NCBI RefSeq assembly: GCF_029873635.1
Contig: NC_080419.1
Span: 67,099,323 to 67,163,322 of the forward strand
Origin: Malania oleifera
Lineage: Eukaryota; Streptophyta; Magnoliopsida; Santalales; Ximeniaceae
Direction of reading: 5' to 3'
DNA length: 64,000 nt
Position 1 is the first letter of the stretch, and the number at the start of each line of letters is the position of its first letter. Below the pieces are notes generated by a model. The model was not told the DNA's origin. It worked only from the letters and a program-made list of their open reading frames with translations, and searched no databases. Below are positions 46,600-60,362 of the stretch, one piece after another. The translations under genes were made by a program, and so were the position numbers.

Positions 46600-47172
46600 T
46601 ATTTCAAAGTATTAGTGACGGTTTGCAAAACCATTACTAATAATAGCAGGATGAACTTTTAGTGACGGTTTATAAACCGTCACTAAAAGTCTAAACTGTC
46701 ACTATAGAATCAACATTTTTTGGACTCAAATTCATCAATAAAGGCCAAATATTAGTAATGATTTTATAACCGTCACTAATAGTATATTATTAGTGAGAGT
46801 TTTTAAAATCGTCACTAAAAGCGTAATATTAGTGACAGTGTATTGACGGTCACTAATAGTGTCATATTAGTGACGGTGATTAAAATCGTCACTAATACTT
46901 GGGCTTTAGCGATGAATTTGAACCGAGAATATGTAGAATTTATAGTAACAGTCTTAGAATATTAGTGATGGTTGTCTTCCGTCACTAATACTCCACTATT
47001 AGTGACCGTTTATTATATTCATTGCTAACAAGTATTTGTAGCCGCAAAATATAGTGACAAATTTATAACCATCACTAATACTGATCGAATTGTGACTAAT
47101 ACTATTAGTGACGATTTTTTGATTATTAGTGATGGTTTAAATCCGTCACTAATAACCTTATTTCTTGTGGTG
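46600..47172. mobile_element. CACTA-type transposon end with subterminal repeats
   Basis: Ends at 47172 with (inverted) CACCACAAGAAAT, close to the common CACTACAAGAAA terminus. The inside has more than ten copies of ATTAGTGACGG/CCGTCACTAAT in both orientations, as in CACTA subterminal regions. The left terminus is not visible. Confidence 0.65.
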
Positions 47173-47189
47173 TTTTCTTGGTGACCCAT

Positions 47190-47300
47190 GCACACTTACT
47201 TTCTTTTCTATTGTTTCCTCTAAAAGGACAAGTATAGCGAACATGACCTTTTCTCTCACAGTATAAACAAGTTTTATCTACATGTAAAGGGTTTGGTTTG
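47190..47300 (-). pseudogene. second copia zinc-knuckle remnant
   Basis: Minus strand reads CLYCERKGHVRYTCPFRGNN then CAWVTKKT, a CCHC knuckle before a WV-K motif, typical of the region upstream of copia protease. It is cut by the CACTA end at 47172. Confidence 0.65.
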
Positions 47301-48095
47301 GGTGTTGTGTTTTCACTTGGTAAAGAACTTATTTTGACTCAAAAACTAGCAAAGCCAATAGATTTAGATGAGGATAAATCATAACCTAAACATTCTTTGT
47401 GAATCCCAATTCTTTAAGCTCCTTGTAGTTTGTCAAAATTTTCTTTTCCATTAGTGAACTTATAAATGATGTTACATTGATCCTCACTTTTCTTTTTCAA
47501 AGACATATTTTCTTATAAACTCTTATCAAGTTGATTTCTCATGTTTTCAATTTTCTTTTGAAAGAGTTCATGTTCTTCTTGAGAACTTTTAACAAGTTCT
47601 TCATTTTTTATTTTAAAAGAGGCATTTTATTTTTTTAAAGTGGAACAAAGAAATATTTCCTTTTGTTTGCACTTTGAGTGTTTTTCTTCAAGATGTTTAT
47701 TTTTTATTTGAATTACTACTAACTCATCATATAGTTTTCTACAATTATCTCTCAATTCATCATATGAAAGAAAATACTCATCATCAGAACTAACCTCATC
47801 TTGATCCTCCACCATGAAACAAATATTTGCCACTTCCTATTTGTTTTCTTCATCAGTTGAAAGTCCGGCCAGTTCATCCCATCCAATTGCATTCATGGCT
47901 TTGTGCTTCTTATTGTCTCCTTGGCAATAATTACCTTTGTTTTTTAATTATGGGCAATCAACCATTTTGTGTCTGGCTTTCTTGCAGTTGTAGCATTTCA
48001 TGCTAGCTTCCCCTTTTTATTTTTTGTTCAATAAGAATCTTCTAAATCTTCTTCTTAGTAGAGTCACTTCATCTTCATTTTCACTTTTCGCTTCC

Positions 48096-48551
48096 TCAAC
48101 TTTTTTTTTGGCTTGTTGATTTTAAGGCTATGTCCATTACTTTTTTGGGATTTTCTTGCTCAATTGCTGTATTTTTCTTTTTGATCTCATAGATCATGAG
48201 ATACCTGATCAATTCATCAAGGGTAACCTTAGAGAGATCCTTTGCTTCTTCGATGGTTGTTGATTTTGCATGCCATGACTCAGGCAATGATTGAAGAACT
48301 TTCTGTACATTATCTTCCATAGAATAATCCCTACCAAGTGCTTTCAATCCATTTGTTATATGTGCAAAATGAGTAAACATGGAAGTAATTGATTCACCTT
48401 CGTCCATTTTAAACATTTCATATTCTTTTACTAACATATAAATTTTAAATTTTTTAACTTGAGACATACCTTCATACGTTTCCTTGAGCTTTTCCCAAAC
48501 TTCCTTTGTAGTGTCACATTTGCAAATGCGATTATGTTCTTCATCACTCAC
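48096..48551 (-). pseudogene. copia gag (UBN2 type), minus strand
   Basis: 151 codons open: MSDEEHNRICKCDTTKEVWE, then LKETYEGMSQVKKFKI, EYEMFKMDEGESITSMFTHF and VLQSLPESWHAKSTTIEEAK. This is the copia capsid pattern. It continues with interruptions into a zinc knuckle (CYNCKKARHKMVDC at about 47950-48005) and a 68-codon acidic piece at 47627-47833 containing EVSSDDEYFLSYDELRD. Confidence 0.82.
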
Positions 48552-48876
48552 AGCACAATAAAGAATCTTCTTAGTCTTAAATTTAGTTGAACTAACCTCA
48601 TTTCAGTGGATGTCATCTCCTCAATTTGTTTAGGTTCACCTTTGTCATTTTTGAAGCTATAATCTCCCATTGTGATGACTCTCCACATTTGAAGATCATG
48701 TGATTGGATGAAGATAGTCATTCAATTTTTCCATGCTAGATAATCACTTCCACCGAATTTAGGAGGCCAATCAATAGATTGTCCTTGGGTAAGTGGTGCC
48801 TCAATCATATCCGATATTTGATCATTGCGCTCTAGAATTTACTTTGATAAGTCAAGTGACTAGCTTTGATACAACT

Positions 48877-50382
48877 TGTTGGCCCAAGAGTTGTGTCTAG
48901 AGGGGGGGGGGGTGAATAAACTTTTTCCTCGGATTAAATATTTGATACAATAAGGCTTGGCAAGGTATGAGTAATTTAAATCACAATAATTGAAAATTAA
49001 ATAACGCAAGTAAATAAGGGAGAAGAAAGAGAGAAAAGCTTGACACCGTGATTTTAACATGGTTTGGCACCCAGCCTACGTTCATGCCTTGAGACACACT
49101 CAAGGATTGCAAAATCAAATATTCAATCTACTTTCAAGATGGAGAAGCCTTTACAAACCGAGAACCAATCCTTGATGTTCACCAAGAGCCAATACGAGAA
49201 GTTCACCAAGAACCTCCTTTGATACGGTTCACCAAGAACCAATTTAAAATCACAAATAATGTAGATGATACAAAGAGTGCTCCTTCTTGAGCTGATATTA
49301 CAGTATACAACCTCACACTACTCTCTTGAGTAAATGATACTTCACAAGAATAAGAAGCAAGGGAGTTTTGAGCAAATAATGACCTAGAATGCTTGCAACC
49401 ACAAATTGATTACTAATCAATGTGTTTAATAAATGCAAGTAGCAGGTATTTATAAGCAAAGGGATGAGCTAGTTGTTATCTGGTCGTTGGGCATTTAATG
49501 TGAAAGGACAAGTAAAAAAACTAGTTGTTTAAAGCTCGTTGTTTCAAGTTTCTCGATGCAAATTGCCAACTATGTGCATCAAATCGTCGATGAGTTACCC
49601 CAATTCGTCAACGAGTTACCCTAATTTGTTGATCATTTCCTGGGTAGAAAAACACATTAAGCTACTAGAAAAATTCGTTGACGATTTGCTCCTATTTGTC
49701 AATGAATTGCCCTAATTCGTCGACGAGTCATACCAATTCGTCAACGATTTGACTAGGTTGAAAACTTCATTTAGCCACTGGTTTAATTGGTTGATGAGTA
49801 GGGTTAATTAGTCGATTAATTGCCCTATTTTTCATACTAATATGCTCTTTAATGAATTAAACCAATCTAGGACAAGTGTTTATGAAAAATATTGATACTG
49901 ATGATAATTAAAGGTTGTCCTCACAAAGTTCCATAAGATTATAAGATATCCTGTGTGTGATATTATATTTGAAAGCTCATTTTGATATCTTATTTGTTAG
50001 CATGAATTAGTATGCATATGAAAACTCAATTTAATGTTCTATACACTAGTATGAACTAATATGCATATGCATTTGCTCAACTCTTGTAGGATATTCTTAT
50101 CGACATCATAACCACAAGAGTTACAAGAAATCCTACCTCACACACACAACCCATTATACATGTAAAACTGATTATGATTTCAGTTGGTTGTACTTGGGTA
50201 TTCCTTGTGTAAGCTTTGATCATTGCTTCATTGAAATTTACCTTATCATTGTGATTGCTCCAATATCGTCCTTTTGTCCTGTACTAAACTTGATTACAAA
50301 GATTAGATAACTTGAGGACCACGAATGGGTTGTTATCATCAAAACCTATTAGATTGGGATACATTAGCCACTAAGGCTAACA
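48877..50382 (-). repeat. 5' LTR of the minus-strand copia
   Basis: 1,506 bp, clearly related to the solo LTR at 44944-46445. Both have CTAGAGGGGGGTGAATA near one end, CATGCCTTGAGACACACTCA inside and CATTAGCCACTAAGGCTAA-like at the other end. A G9 tract lies at about 48902. Confidence 0.88.
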
Positions 50383-50452
50383 ATAGCCCACATAAATAAG
50401 ATGTCAATATTAGTTACCATGGTCATGGAACTAGCTCAGGACAATGTATAGC

Positions 50453-50760
50453 AATTTCTTTTTTAGGGCAAAATACATTGACCTTCGTTGAGGTTTCAAA
50501 ATTGACACAATGCTCCCCTAAGGTTTCAAAAATGCCCTAGACCTTCTTTGAGGTTTGCCAAAAAGACACAAACCTTTCCCAAAAAAAAAAAAAAAAACTT
50601 GTCTTTTTACAAAATAAAAGGGGAGGTTTGTCTTTTTGACAAACCTTATAAGGGAACCTTGGGATTTTTGAAATCTCATGGGCTTTTGAGACTTCAAGGG
50701 AGGTCATTATCTTTTCACCAAACCTTAGGGGATGTAAGTGTCTTTTTCATTTTTTATTTA
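50453..50760. mobile_element. MITE-like inverted-repeat sequence
   Basis: The two halves are imperfect inverted copies (CCCCTAAGGTTT near 50515 and AAACCTTAGGGG near 50722, GACAAACC/GGTTTGTC in the middle). An A17 run lies at 50580-50597. No target duplication was found. Confidence 0.5.
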
Positions 50761-51046
50761 TTTTATAATATGGTGAATGATTCTTTTGTTGAAAGGAGGT
50801 TGACATCATTTGGGGATTTGGATAATCCAAAGAAAACTTTTAAAGCTTTCTTTTTTTCATTAGAGCAATGATTGTCAATACTAGTAATGGTAGAATAAGC
50901 AACATGGCCAAATGACATGGCTCAATATCCATATGCGTGGAGTGCATGTAGGATCACAAAATGGGTGCATCAACTATCCTTTTCTATTAAAGATTGGAAG
51001 AAAAATACTAAAAAGCAATTCCCTAAAATAGGGTCATTGAAAAAAT

Positions 51047-51361
51047 TTAGTTTCGTCCACCCTTGAGCCTAAAAAAAGTAGGAAAGCTAAACACATTGTT
51101 AGAAAATGATTCAAAATGAACAATACAAGGTAGCAAAATATTTCTATTGATGAAAGAGGAAAAGAACTTACCTTTCTCACTTAAAGTGAGATACCAGTCA
51201 ACATCATAATCTTTTATAATTAGAAGAGGAAATTTCTTGTCAACATAGACACGATTTTCTAAATCGGTTGAGAGAAATTTCTCTTCCCAAATAGTTGGTG
51301 GAGCAAAGGAAGACAAGGGTTGAGGAGGTAGCGACAATGGAGATGGAATAGAGTGAGACAA
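51047..51361 (-). other. Unrecognised ORF between retroelement pieces
   Basis: 104 codons, Ser/Pro-rich at the start, then WEEKFLSTDLENRVYVDKKF and a hydrophobic second half. It lies downstream of the copia RT/RNase H fragment on the same strand. It could be an extra retroelement ORF, but I recognise no family. Confidence 0.3.
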
Positions 51362-51609
51362 TGGTGACTACTTGGAACTAGGGTTTCGTTCCATGTCATC
51401 AGAGATTTTGATCAAATTGTGTTCTTTTGATTAGGCATTCATGAACAAAGGAGACAACTCCTTAGTATGTAGGTTTTTCCTCTAGTTTTTGGGGGCATCG
51501 AAAAAGATTCGAGGGATGCTAGGAGACATATATGGCTTAAGGGTTGGTTGGTTGGGTCTCTGTGTGTCTTAATGAGTTTGCTTTTGATAGCGCATTGAAT
51601 GAAGTCCTA

Positions 51610-52400
51610 ATTACCTTCTTAACTTAACAAACTTCTTTTAAGGAAGGGCTTTGTGAAAATATCTACAGTTTAGTCATCTATGTGTGTCTGTGTGTGTCTA
51701 TATATATATATTCGAAATTAACATTTTGGTTTGCAACATATTCTATCAAAAAATGGTGTCTAATATCAATGTTTTTTTTTTCTCTATATATGAGTGGTTA
51801 CTTGAATTATTTGATAAGAAAGTAGCACTAGAATTATCACACAAAATAGGAAAATTTTTGCAGTTTATACTCAGCTTCAGAAGTGCTAAGGCACTATGAA
51901 GTTTTGCTTTCTACATGACCAACTTGTTAAGCGGAAACATAAAAACTGACAAATTCCACTAGTGCTCTTCCAACCTAACTTTGAGTTTGAAAAGTTAACA
52001 TTTGAATAGTCAAAATGTTTATGGTCAAACATTTTTGAATAAAATAATATAAGATCAATAGTACTATGAGTATATCATAATATTCTTTTACCAACAATTA
52101 AATGACACTCTCTAGGATTAGATTGATACCTAGCACACAAACAAACATTTAACATAATATCATGCCTACAAGTAGTCAAATACAATAAGGATCTAATTAT
52201 GTTTCTATGCAATTTATGATCCACTTTCTTCTCTTTTCCAGGTGAATTACTCATGGGTGTAGAAAATATTTTACAATTTTCATCACTACATTTCTTATAA
52301 GATCTTTTGCATATTTAGTTTAACTTATATGGATATCATTAGAGAATTGTTCTATTTTTAGTATAAGAAAATAATTTAATTTTCGTATAAGATTCATTAA
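51610..52400 (-). pseudogene. Ty1/copia RT C-terminus and RNase H, minus strand
   Basis: Minus strand pieces: SNDIHIS then TKYAKDLI, IRSLLYLTTCRHDIMLNVCL, CARYQSNPRECHLIVGKRIL, STSGICQFLC (from KSTSG), FPILCDNSSATFLSNN, IDIRHHFLIEYVANQNV and VDIFTKPFLK. This is the full order of the copia RT tail and RNase H, with stops. Its 5' part is replaced at about 52400 by the gypsy LTR. Confidence 0.82.
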
Positions 52401-52429
52401 TTGTCACTAACGACTGTCCGCACAACTAA

Positions 52430-53340
52430 ATGATCATCTAATCTACGTGAAAAGCACAAGAGTTTCACCGGTTGTCACATGCCTTCAAATACATCTTGCA
52501 CAAACCAAAACAAGTATTGAAATCTACACTACTCCTACTCTAGATGGCTCTCAATGACATCTTAAGTCAGTCACTAACCTAAGAGAGGCCAACGAGGAAC
52601 CGAGAGAACATGTTCGTTCTTATTATTTATACCCATTAGGGTTTACAAGGTTTTAATTTAAAAATACGAAAGTTCTTCCAATATCTTGTGCAAAAGATCA
52701 TCGCTGTCAACCAAGTCACACCCATGCATTCCCTTGGTAGCGCCCTGGTCAAGAATCACGGGAAATTAGGAATTCAACTTAAGCATCTTCTTGAGTTAGT
52801 CACACCATAGGGTCTTACTGGTCGAGTTGATAGTCGAGTTTTGTAGGATCTCGATCTTCAAGTAATCTTAGGAACTCGACTTGGTCACCCTTTAGAGTCT
52901 CCCTGGTCGAGCACTTCATCGAGACTCTCGGTATTTCCTGGCTCAATCAGATTGAGTGTCTCAATGTGGTCACCCATGAGGGTCACTTGGTTGAACCTTG
53001 AAGCAAATATTCTTGAGTCTAAACCTTGGAGTCTGCAACTTGAGACTTGGTTGTCCCTTGTATAGCTGGTCGAACCACATGGTCGAACATATTCTTCTTT
53101 TCTTTTGATGATCCGAGGCTTTAGGAACTGGATTGAACATCTAACTTAGGCTTTATGCGCTCCAATTATCCCTTGACTTCTTGTAATGCTTAACTCTTCG
53201 GTTTTAACCTGTTTTTCTTGAAACACGAACTAACCTAGTATAACTCCGAACAATGTTAATAAAGTGTTTCATACAATATAAATGAGGATAAACAAAGGTA
53301 ATTGAGGACCTAGAATAATGCATTTTAGGGACTCATCACA
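52430..53340 (-). repeat. Probable 3' LTR of an Athila-like gypsy element
   Basis: On the minus strand a GTAAGTTGGGGGTTG purine tract (53357-53343) is followed by TGATGAGTCC, the presumed LTR start. Repeated GGTCGAG/CTCGAC words fill it. The far edge, within or beside the copia fragment, is approximate. Confidence 0.6.
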
Positions 53341-56112
53341 ACCCCCAACTTACACTTTGCTAGTCCTCGAGCAAAGAAAAATCTAAGAAAACTAAGAAAA
53401 TCCTATCTACCTCCTCTTTCGTGGGAAACACCATTGCATTTACCATATGAAACAAGGCTTTAAACCCCTAGGTTGATCCTAGTGGATGAGTTCTAGTCTT
53501 GTGAGGGTTTCCAGGGCGATACCCAAAAACACCAATCTCAGTGAACATCAGATAATAAAACATGCAACATAGTTATGCCATTTTACATACAATTATATAA
53601 CTTAATTACATATTGGCTCTTTCATCCATAAGGTAGTTATACACACAACTCCAAAGCAAATAAGTTATATGAGTTTCAACATGGTTTAGCCATTAATAAA
53701 AACACACTCATAGAGAATCAATCTAGCAATTACAATTAAGAGTTAATATTATCATGTAAATTCAAGTATGGATAGGCCACACACAAGGCATGTGTAAAGT
53801 GCATGATTTGTCACACTCGAGATACCCTTGAACACCTACTAAATGGTTGTCTCGACTCTGCCTCACTGGTATACCCTAAAAAACATTCAAGAAAATGGGT
53901 TCACTTTCATATATGAGGAAGAATGTCATGTTAAACATCCCACATATTTTGAAGAACTGATGCTAAGCATGGAGTGCACTAGTCTCATAAGAATGGGATC
54001 TAGCCTATGGATGAGGTGTTGGGTCCTTCACCCTTTCATATTCTCACCTACTCACCACATCCAACCAAAACCACCTTAGATCAACTTATTCACAGACCTG
54101 GTGTGAGTACAACTTATGCATCAGACAGTTAAAGAATCTTCAAACGTGTAAGAACATATGTGTTTTGTCCCTAACTTGACCTTTTTTTATATGGAGTAGG
54201 TATAAGTTTTTCATTCTCTTTTTCTTTCTTCTGCCCATTCTTTTCATTTTGTTCTTTTATGGTCAGCTAGGACAATTTTCACAACTTTTTGTTATCTTCA
54301 TATCTCCAATGGGAATTTAAGCTCAAAAAGGAGGTCCATGAACTAAGTCAATCTCCAGGGGTGGCTTAATTTTCATGTCTTGAGTAGGCTACAATACCTA
54401 GGTTTTTATCTCCCCACTACACATCACCTCTAGACTAGCAAATGCAAGAATTGAGACTAACGGGAAAAGAAAATTTAGAAAAAGAAAGGAAAGTTGAGTT
54501 TCATAAACTTAGAGTTTGATGTAAATAATTCAAGAAATAAACAAAAGGATCAATAGTACCTCACAAGGTGTCATGGTCGCCACATTTGTTCTCTCTATGC
54601 TCTCAAGGAACCGTAAGTGTTACAAATCACATGAAAGTGCGTTTTTAGCCTTATGAAGTACCATGTGAATAAAAGAGTTAATATAACTATTTAACACAAA
54701 CAAATCACTAGTCAATCCACATAGAGTGGTATATTAGTACATAACTATGTTATATGAAATGACGCACAAGTAAATCACTACTTCGTTAGTGAGCATAACA
54801 AGGTCATATGATTGATAAACCTATGTATGTATCATGTGGGTAATATAAATGTATGTAAATAATATAGACAGTGTTAACATGTCATGAAAATGATAATGCT
54901 TACTGAAAAATTTTAAACATTGTCATTTTTGTGCATAAAATGTGCCATTGTAGTGTTTTCCTACCCCCTACCCCCAACATAAAAATTCAGTGTCCTCACT
55001 AAAGTGTGGAAAGAAAGAACCTAGGATGCATGGGAGAGGAAACACTGCATGGAGCAATGAAATGAAACAATGTACCTGCATATGCAATAAGAAGAAAATC
55101 TAGAAAGATCAAGCATGCAATAGTACATTGAAACACAAAAGACATGTAGCCACCAAAAACACCATGTATCGCCCTTCAAAAACATGGTGTTTATACAGAA
55201 GTAAAATAAAGGGAAAGAAAAGAAAAATAACAAAAGTGTGTAGAAGCACAATACATCAGTAAGGTGCGCAAAAAGGATCCTAGGTGGCTTGCCCTTGACC
55301 TAATCAGAATCAGAGGAGGATGATATTTCTTTCACTCAAGCAGCACAATAGTCTTGTGCTAGGTCTTCCATAAGATGATGTAGTTGAGGAGTAGGAGGGG
55401 AAGGTGGACTGCGTGGTCTAAGGATTCGAAGCAGCACTGGCGGGTTAGCTATATCTGGAGGCCTCGTGATGGGATTATATGGCAAAGTTGGATTAAATGT
55501 ATGAAAAGCCAGTGGCTGGGGAAACCGTACCTCTGCAAGCCCTAGGCTAGCCTTCAAAGGCTGCTCAAGTATAGGTGACACAGTAGAATGTGCCAGAGGC
55601 AACTGTTCATCCTCAAGGGTTACCCTTGGTGCCCTTATCTCTTCCGATGCTCCCCCTGGGATTTGTTAATCGCTTGAAGAAGATCCCCATATTGACAAGA
55701 CCCGAAGCCGCCTATAAGGAGGTCTTATTGCATTCACAGTTCCCCTTGGAGTTGGTTGTCCTAGTGAAGAAGATCAGTTTCTCAGTAGGACCCGAAGTCG
55801 CTGCCGTTTGGTGGTTGGTTGGGACGAGTCTTGGGATGAGTCTTGTCCTAAGACAGGTTAGGGAGACATCTTTGAGGAAGCACAACTAGTGATGAGGAGG
55901 AAGAGAAAAAGGAAAAAGAACCAAAACCCTAGGTCATCGAATCAGGGTCTCGCACAACAAGAAGGTTATTGAAACTGAATCAGGTGACCGGATGGTCTCC
56001 AGAGCCTAAAAAATGATGAATGAGGGTTAGGCGACGAGGTCGAAGGGAGGTGCGATAAGGATTGATCGAGAAGTGGAAAAGGAGGGAGTTGAAGAGTTGA
56101 GGGCAAAACAGG
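53341..56112 (-). mobile_element. Athila-like gypsy element, 3' internal part
   Basis: Continues the element whose integrase is at 63167-64000, beyond inserted copia sequence. It holds long non-coding DNA and a Pro-rich open stretch at 55336-55602 (ILRPRSPPSPPTPQLHHLME) that may be a remnant of the element's extra 3' ORF. No host gene is seen. Confidence 0.5.
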
Positions 56113-58723
56113 GTTTTTGTTGGCCTTGCAAGGCTTAAAATATTGTTTTGATGCTAACAAACAAGTGGAACTTAACATATTTGGTTAAGAGATGATTTTA
56201 GGGCTCACATATGTGAAAGCAAGGCCAAAGTGCTCACAAGGATCAAATAAAGCTTAAATAATCAAAAGCATGATTTTAAAGATGATATGTTAAAGCTTGA
56301 AGTCAAGATGGAACCAAAGAAGCAAAACAAGAGAGCCAAAGAAAAGCAAAATGCTTAAAGCAAAACAAGCATGAAGACTTTGAGTGTTTCAAAATGTCAA
56401 ATGTCCTAGAAGTCTTTATATAAGTGCTTCATAGTTTAAATATCTTTTGAAATATTGTTGAAGCTTATTTAGGAGCAAAGATTTAGAGACCAGTTTTTGA
56501 AAACCCTAGAAAATGATTTTACAAAGTTACAATTGAGTTTTTTAAATTGCAAGGGTTTAAAAATCAAAATTGGAAGTTTTTGTAAAAAAGAATGGATTGG
56601 TTAGCCGACTGATCAGAACACCTTGAAATGACTCAGTCGACTGACATGCACCATATGTTGAAAACTTGCCCAGTTGATTGACCATTATGAACTAGGATCA
56701 GTCAGCCGACTAACATAGAATGCAACTGAAAAATAAGCTGCCTAGCCGACTGACAATATTTGAACGTGGTCGAGCCAGCCGACTAACAATTTCCTGAATT
56801 TAATTTCTGGCAGATAGAAGGGTCTCAACCACCTATCTAGCCATTGACCCTGTGAAAAATGTTACCCAGTCGTCTGTCCAGCCGACTGACTCCACAGAAT
56901 TTCCGATTTTTAAACTCCAACAAGAAAATTTTAAAAATTGGTTTTTCAATTATGAACATTATAAAAGCTTGGTGGACACTCCAAGTCACTTGGATAACAA
57001 GGAAACTAATCCTAAAAATCCTATAAATACTACTTTAATCCCAAGAAATTAACAACCAAGGCAATCACACAACATTCTTGAAATCAAACTCTCAATCTCT
57101 CTCAAAGTTCTCTATTGCTCATACTCCATCTAGGAGATACCTTCTAAATTGCTGTTGGATCACAATCTTACATTCTCATATTGATTTTTCTCAATCACTA
57201 AAGAACCCTTGGTGAATTATATACTTGAGCTTCAATTCTATTTCTTATTGGTATTTAAATTATTGAAGTACCTAGTGCTGAACTTGTAATAATTTACTCT
57301 GTTTAGAGAGTGTTCTTGTACAAAACTACTTTTTGTATTCTTACAGTGTTCTTGGATGATTCAAGGTGTTTAAATCGTTGACTAAGCGAGGGGATATCCC
57401 TTAGAGAGATGGGCTCTAGCCTATTTGAAGGAGTGACTGAGTGAGGGGATATCGCTTGGAGAGGCGTGCTCTAGCTTACTAAAGGAGTGTGTAAATAGTG
57501 TTGTTCTGCCCAACAAAGGAACTGGTTTTAGTGAATCCTTTGGTGGTTTGCCAAAGGCTTGGTGGTTTGCCCAACAAAGGACTTAGGGGGAGTTTTTCAT
57601 TTCACACACTCATTGTGAATTTTGAGTTGTGTCATCTTTATTGAACCCCTATTTCATTACCCTTGAGTATAACCTTGATTGACTATTGTGTATTTAAATT
57701 GAAATGCAATATGTCATGCTAGTATGTGCAAAATGTCTATATTTGTTGCATATTGAAAATCTTTTGAAAGGATGAACTCTTTGAGGAATGTTCTTAAATG
57801 ACTATCATCCTGAACTTAATGCAAGTATGTATGCATGCAAATATATATGGGGGAGTTTAAGCCTCACTTTTAAAGAAAATGAAATTAATGCCTTTAATCT
57901 CCTGCATGCTAAGTAATATTTAGAAGGATGAACATGTGTTGAGTGTGCTTAAATGAAATTCATCCTTGAACATTAATGCACTTTTGTATGCTTGAGACTA
58001 TACCGGGGAGGTTAAGCCCCATCCTTGAAAAAGGATAAGAATCAATTGACCCATGGACTCTCATTATTTCTCATTGTTTCTACTTTTTGAGTCCAACGTT
58101 TTTCTAGGCACCTTGAACATCATATCCTGTCTCTACTGAATATCTTTGATATGAATTGTTCCGGGTACACATGAACACTATGCATGACTTAGTACTTGAT
58201 ATTTAGCGCATGTGTGTTTAGGGACATTTTACTGGTGAAATTTATTCGTCTAACACATATCCAGTAAAATATGAAATTAATACTTATACTGCTTGAACTT
58301 TCACAAATTATATCAGTATAAGTAGTTAAAAGAATCTAAGCACGCATTCAAATTGATAGGGGGAGCACCTAGAAATTATTTTTTTTTCTTGTTGTGCTCA
58401 CAACATTTCCTGCTTAGATTTGGCTTTTAAATTCATTGTGGCTTGTGATTAATTTTAATGTCTTCCTTTAATATAATAAATGAACATATTTTGTTTGCCA
58501 CAGTGGTTTAGGTTTTTCCATATGATCCCCATTCTTAAATTTATTTAACATCCTTGGATCTATATGGTTGCATTTTTCTAGTCATACTTTGTGTCGTGCT
58601 TAAATGCTTAACCAGGAAAATGATGCTTGCTTGAGCTTTTAATTAAAGCTTCCTTTTCAGCAAGCATAAGCCCCCTACATTTATTAAAAATTTTAAGGGG
58701 ATATATTTTAATACATATATTTA

Positions 58724-58766
<43 letters not shown>

Positions 58767-60362
58767 TTATAAAAGCAAGAATTGAACTTATATAAAATAT
58801 ATTTTATGTCTTCCTTGTATGCTGAAACGTCTTCATGACTGTGCTTGTATTGTCTTGAAATTTTGTGTCATGAAATCTTTTTTAAAAGGGTGCTATATAA
58901 CTGGTTCATGGATCATATATAAAATGCATTTGAACTCATTAGACCACTCTTATGCTCAAACCTACATTTTCTATCATATGTCGTGCGTGTTGAACTCAAA
59001 TCTTTCACGAGTCTTATGATATGTTTAATTTGTCATGGTTTGTGGATAATCCTGGTCTAATCTTGTTTTTCATATGCTTTTTAATTTCTTAATGACCAGT
59101 TATAAAAATTGTTCTGTGCTTAACTGCCATATATCTTTAAAACCGTTATAAATTTTTTATGTCCAACTGTTATATCACATAAGGGGAGAGAGCTTTTCTT
59201 TTCTTCAAAAAGGGGGAGTTTTCTTTGCTGAGTATATTTTAAATGATAAAATTATTTTCTACTCAGTTTAGCCCTTTTGTTGATGACAAAAGGGGGAGAT
59301 GTTTCTTGAGCAAAATTATAAACCCCTTTTATATCTCTGCCTTTTGTTATTCAAAATGGGAAAGACAAATGCACAAACTTGAATATTTTTTTAAAATAGC
59401 TTCAAACATAAACTGCACATTGAACCACTGAGCTTAACTGTCAACTTGAAAATTTGTGAAGTCTTCATGTTTATGATTGAGCTTTTTGAATATCATTTTG
59501 AATTTATGCATATTGTAAGGGGGAGCCTTATCAGGCAATCCCAATTTTGCTCATGTGTTTGTCATCATCAAAAAGGGGGAGATTGTTGACTTTTTAAGTC
59601 CGATCCTTGTTTTGATAATGACAAACCACAGTATCCCATTTGTGTAACTGAGTGTGAACAGGATTATGTTTCTGTAAGCACAAGTGATGAATGCAAAATG
59701 GAAGTTGTAAAGAGCACTGGGAAGAACACCAATCAGCATATTCCATGGAGCATTGAGGAGCAGAAGACACGAAGATTTTATTTATTTTCTGGGTTGTAAT
59801 AGTAATTAGGGTTGAATGTGCATGCATCTTACATGATTTAAAATTGAAGCTCTACCTGACCTTAGATTGACCATAGGACCTCAAAATAATATGAAGAACT
59901 CTTTTCATAAAATGCCTAACTTATACAAAGGTTTTTAAATGGTTTTAAAGTTAAAAGAAGGCAAAAGCTATATTTTTCAAAGGGGTCGGTCAACCGGCCA
60001 GTCGACCGAATGTTAGAAATGAGAAATTTTCTCACTCAATTGGATCTCATATCAAACCATGTTCAAGATGAAAATTGTGGTATTTTCCCATATCTTGAGT
60101 TTGATACCAAGACCATCCAAATTGGAGTTACACAGAAAAAGTTATGGCCAAAACACTGAAACGTGTCCATAAGAGAAAAACTACCTTCATGTTTCTTCCG
60201 TCTCATTGATGGACATTTTTATCAAACCAAAAGTCATTATCCTAAAATATGTCCAACAGTAAAGTTGTGGGAATTTCTCTTAGCTTTCTATTTATATAAA
60301 GAACATCCAATTTTGAGGTGTGTGGAAAAAGTTATGGCCAAAACACTGAATAGTGTCTGCGC

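Larger units (their letters stand above)
47173..50382 (-). mobile_element. Ty1/copia element, minus strand: 5' LTR and gag
   Basis: 5' LTR 48877-50382 (TGTTGG to GCTAACA in plus orientation). The minus-strand primer site TTGTATCAAAGCTAG abuts it (48875-48861). Gag and two zinc-knuckle regions follow down to the CACTA end. Protease, integrase and RT are absent. Confidence 0.82.

Noticed and set aside
44944-50382. An intact LTR retrotransposon bounded by the two related 1.5 kb LTRs
   Set aside because: The left LTR has its own GTGTC duplication on both sides and sits in another copia. The right flank of the second LTR does not match. They are separate insertions.
51047-51361. An envelope-like retroelement protein
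   Set aside because: Its position after copia RNase H would fit, but I see no signal peptide, membrane anchor or family motif, so it is left as an unrecognised ORF.
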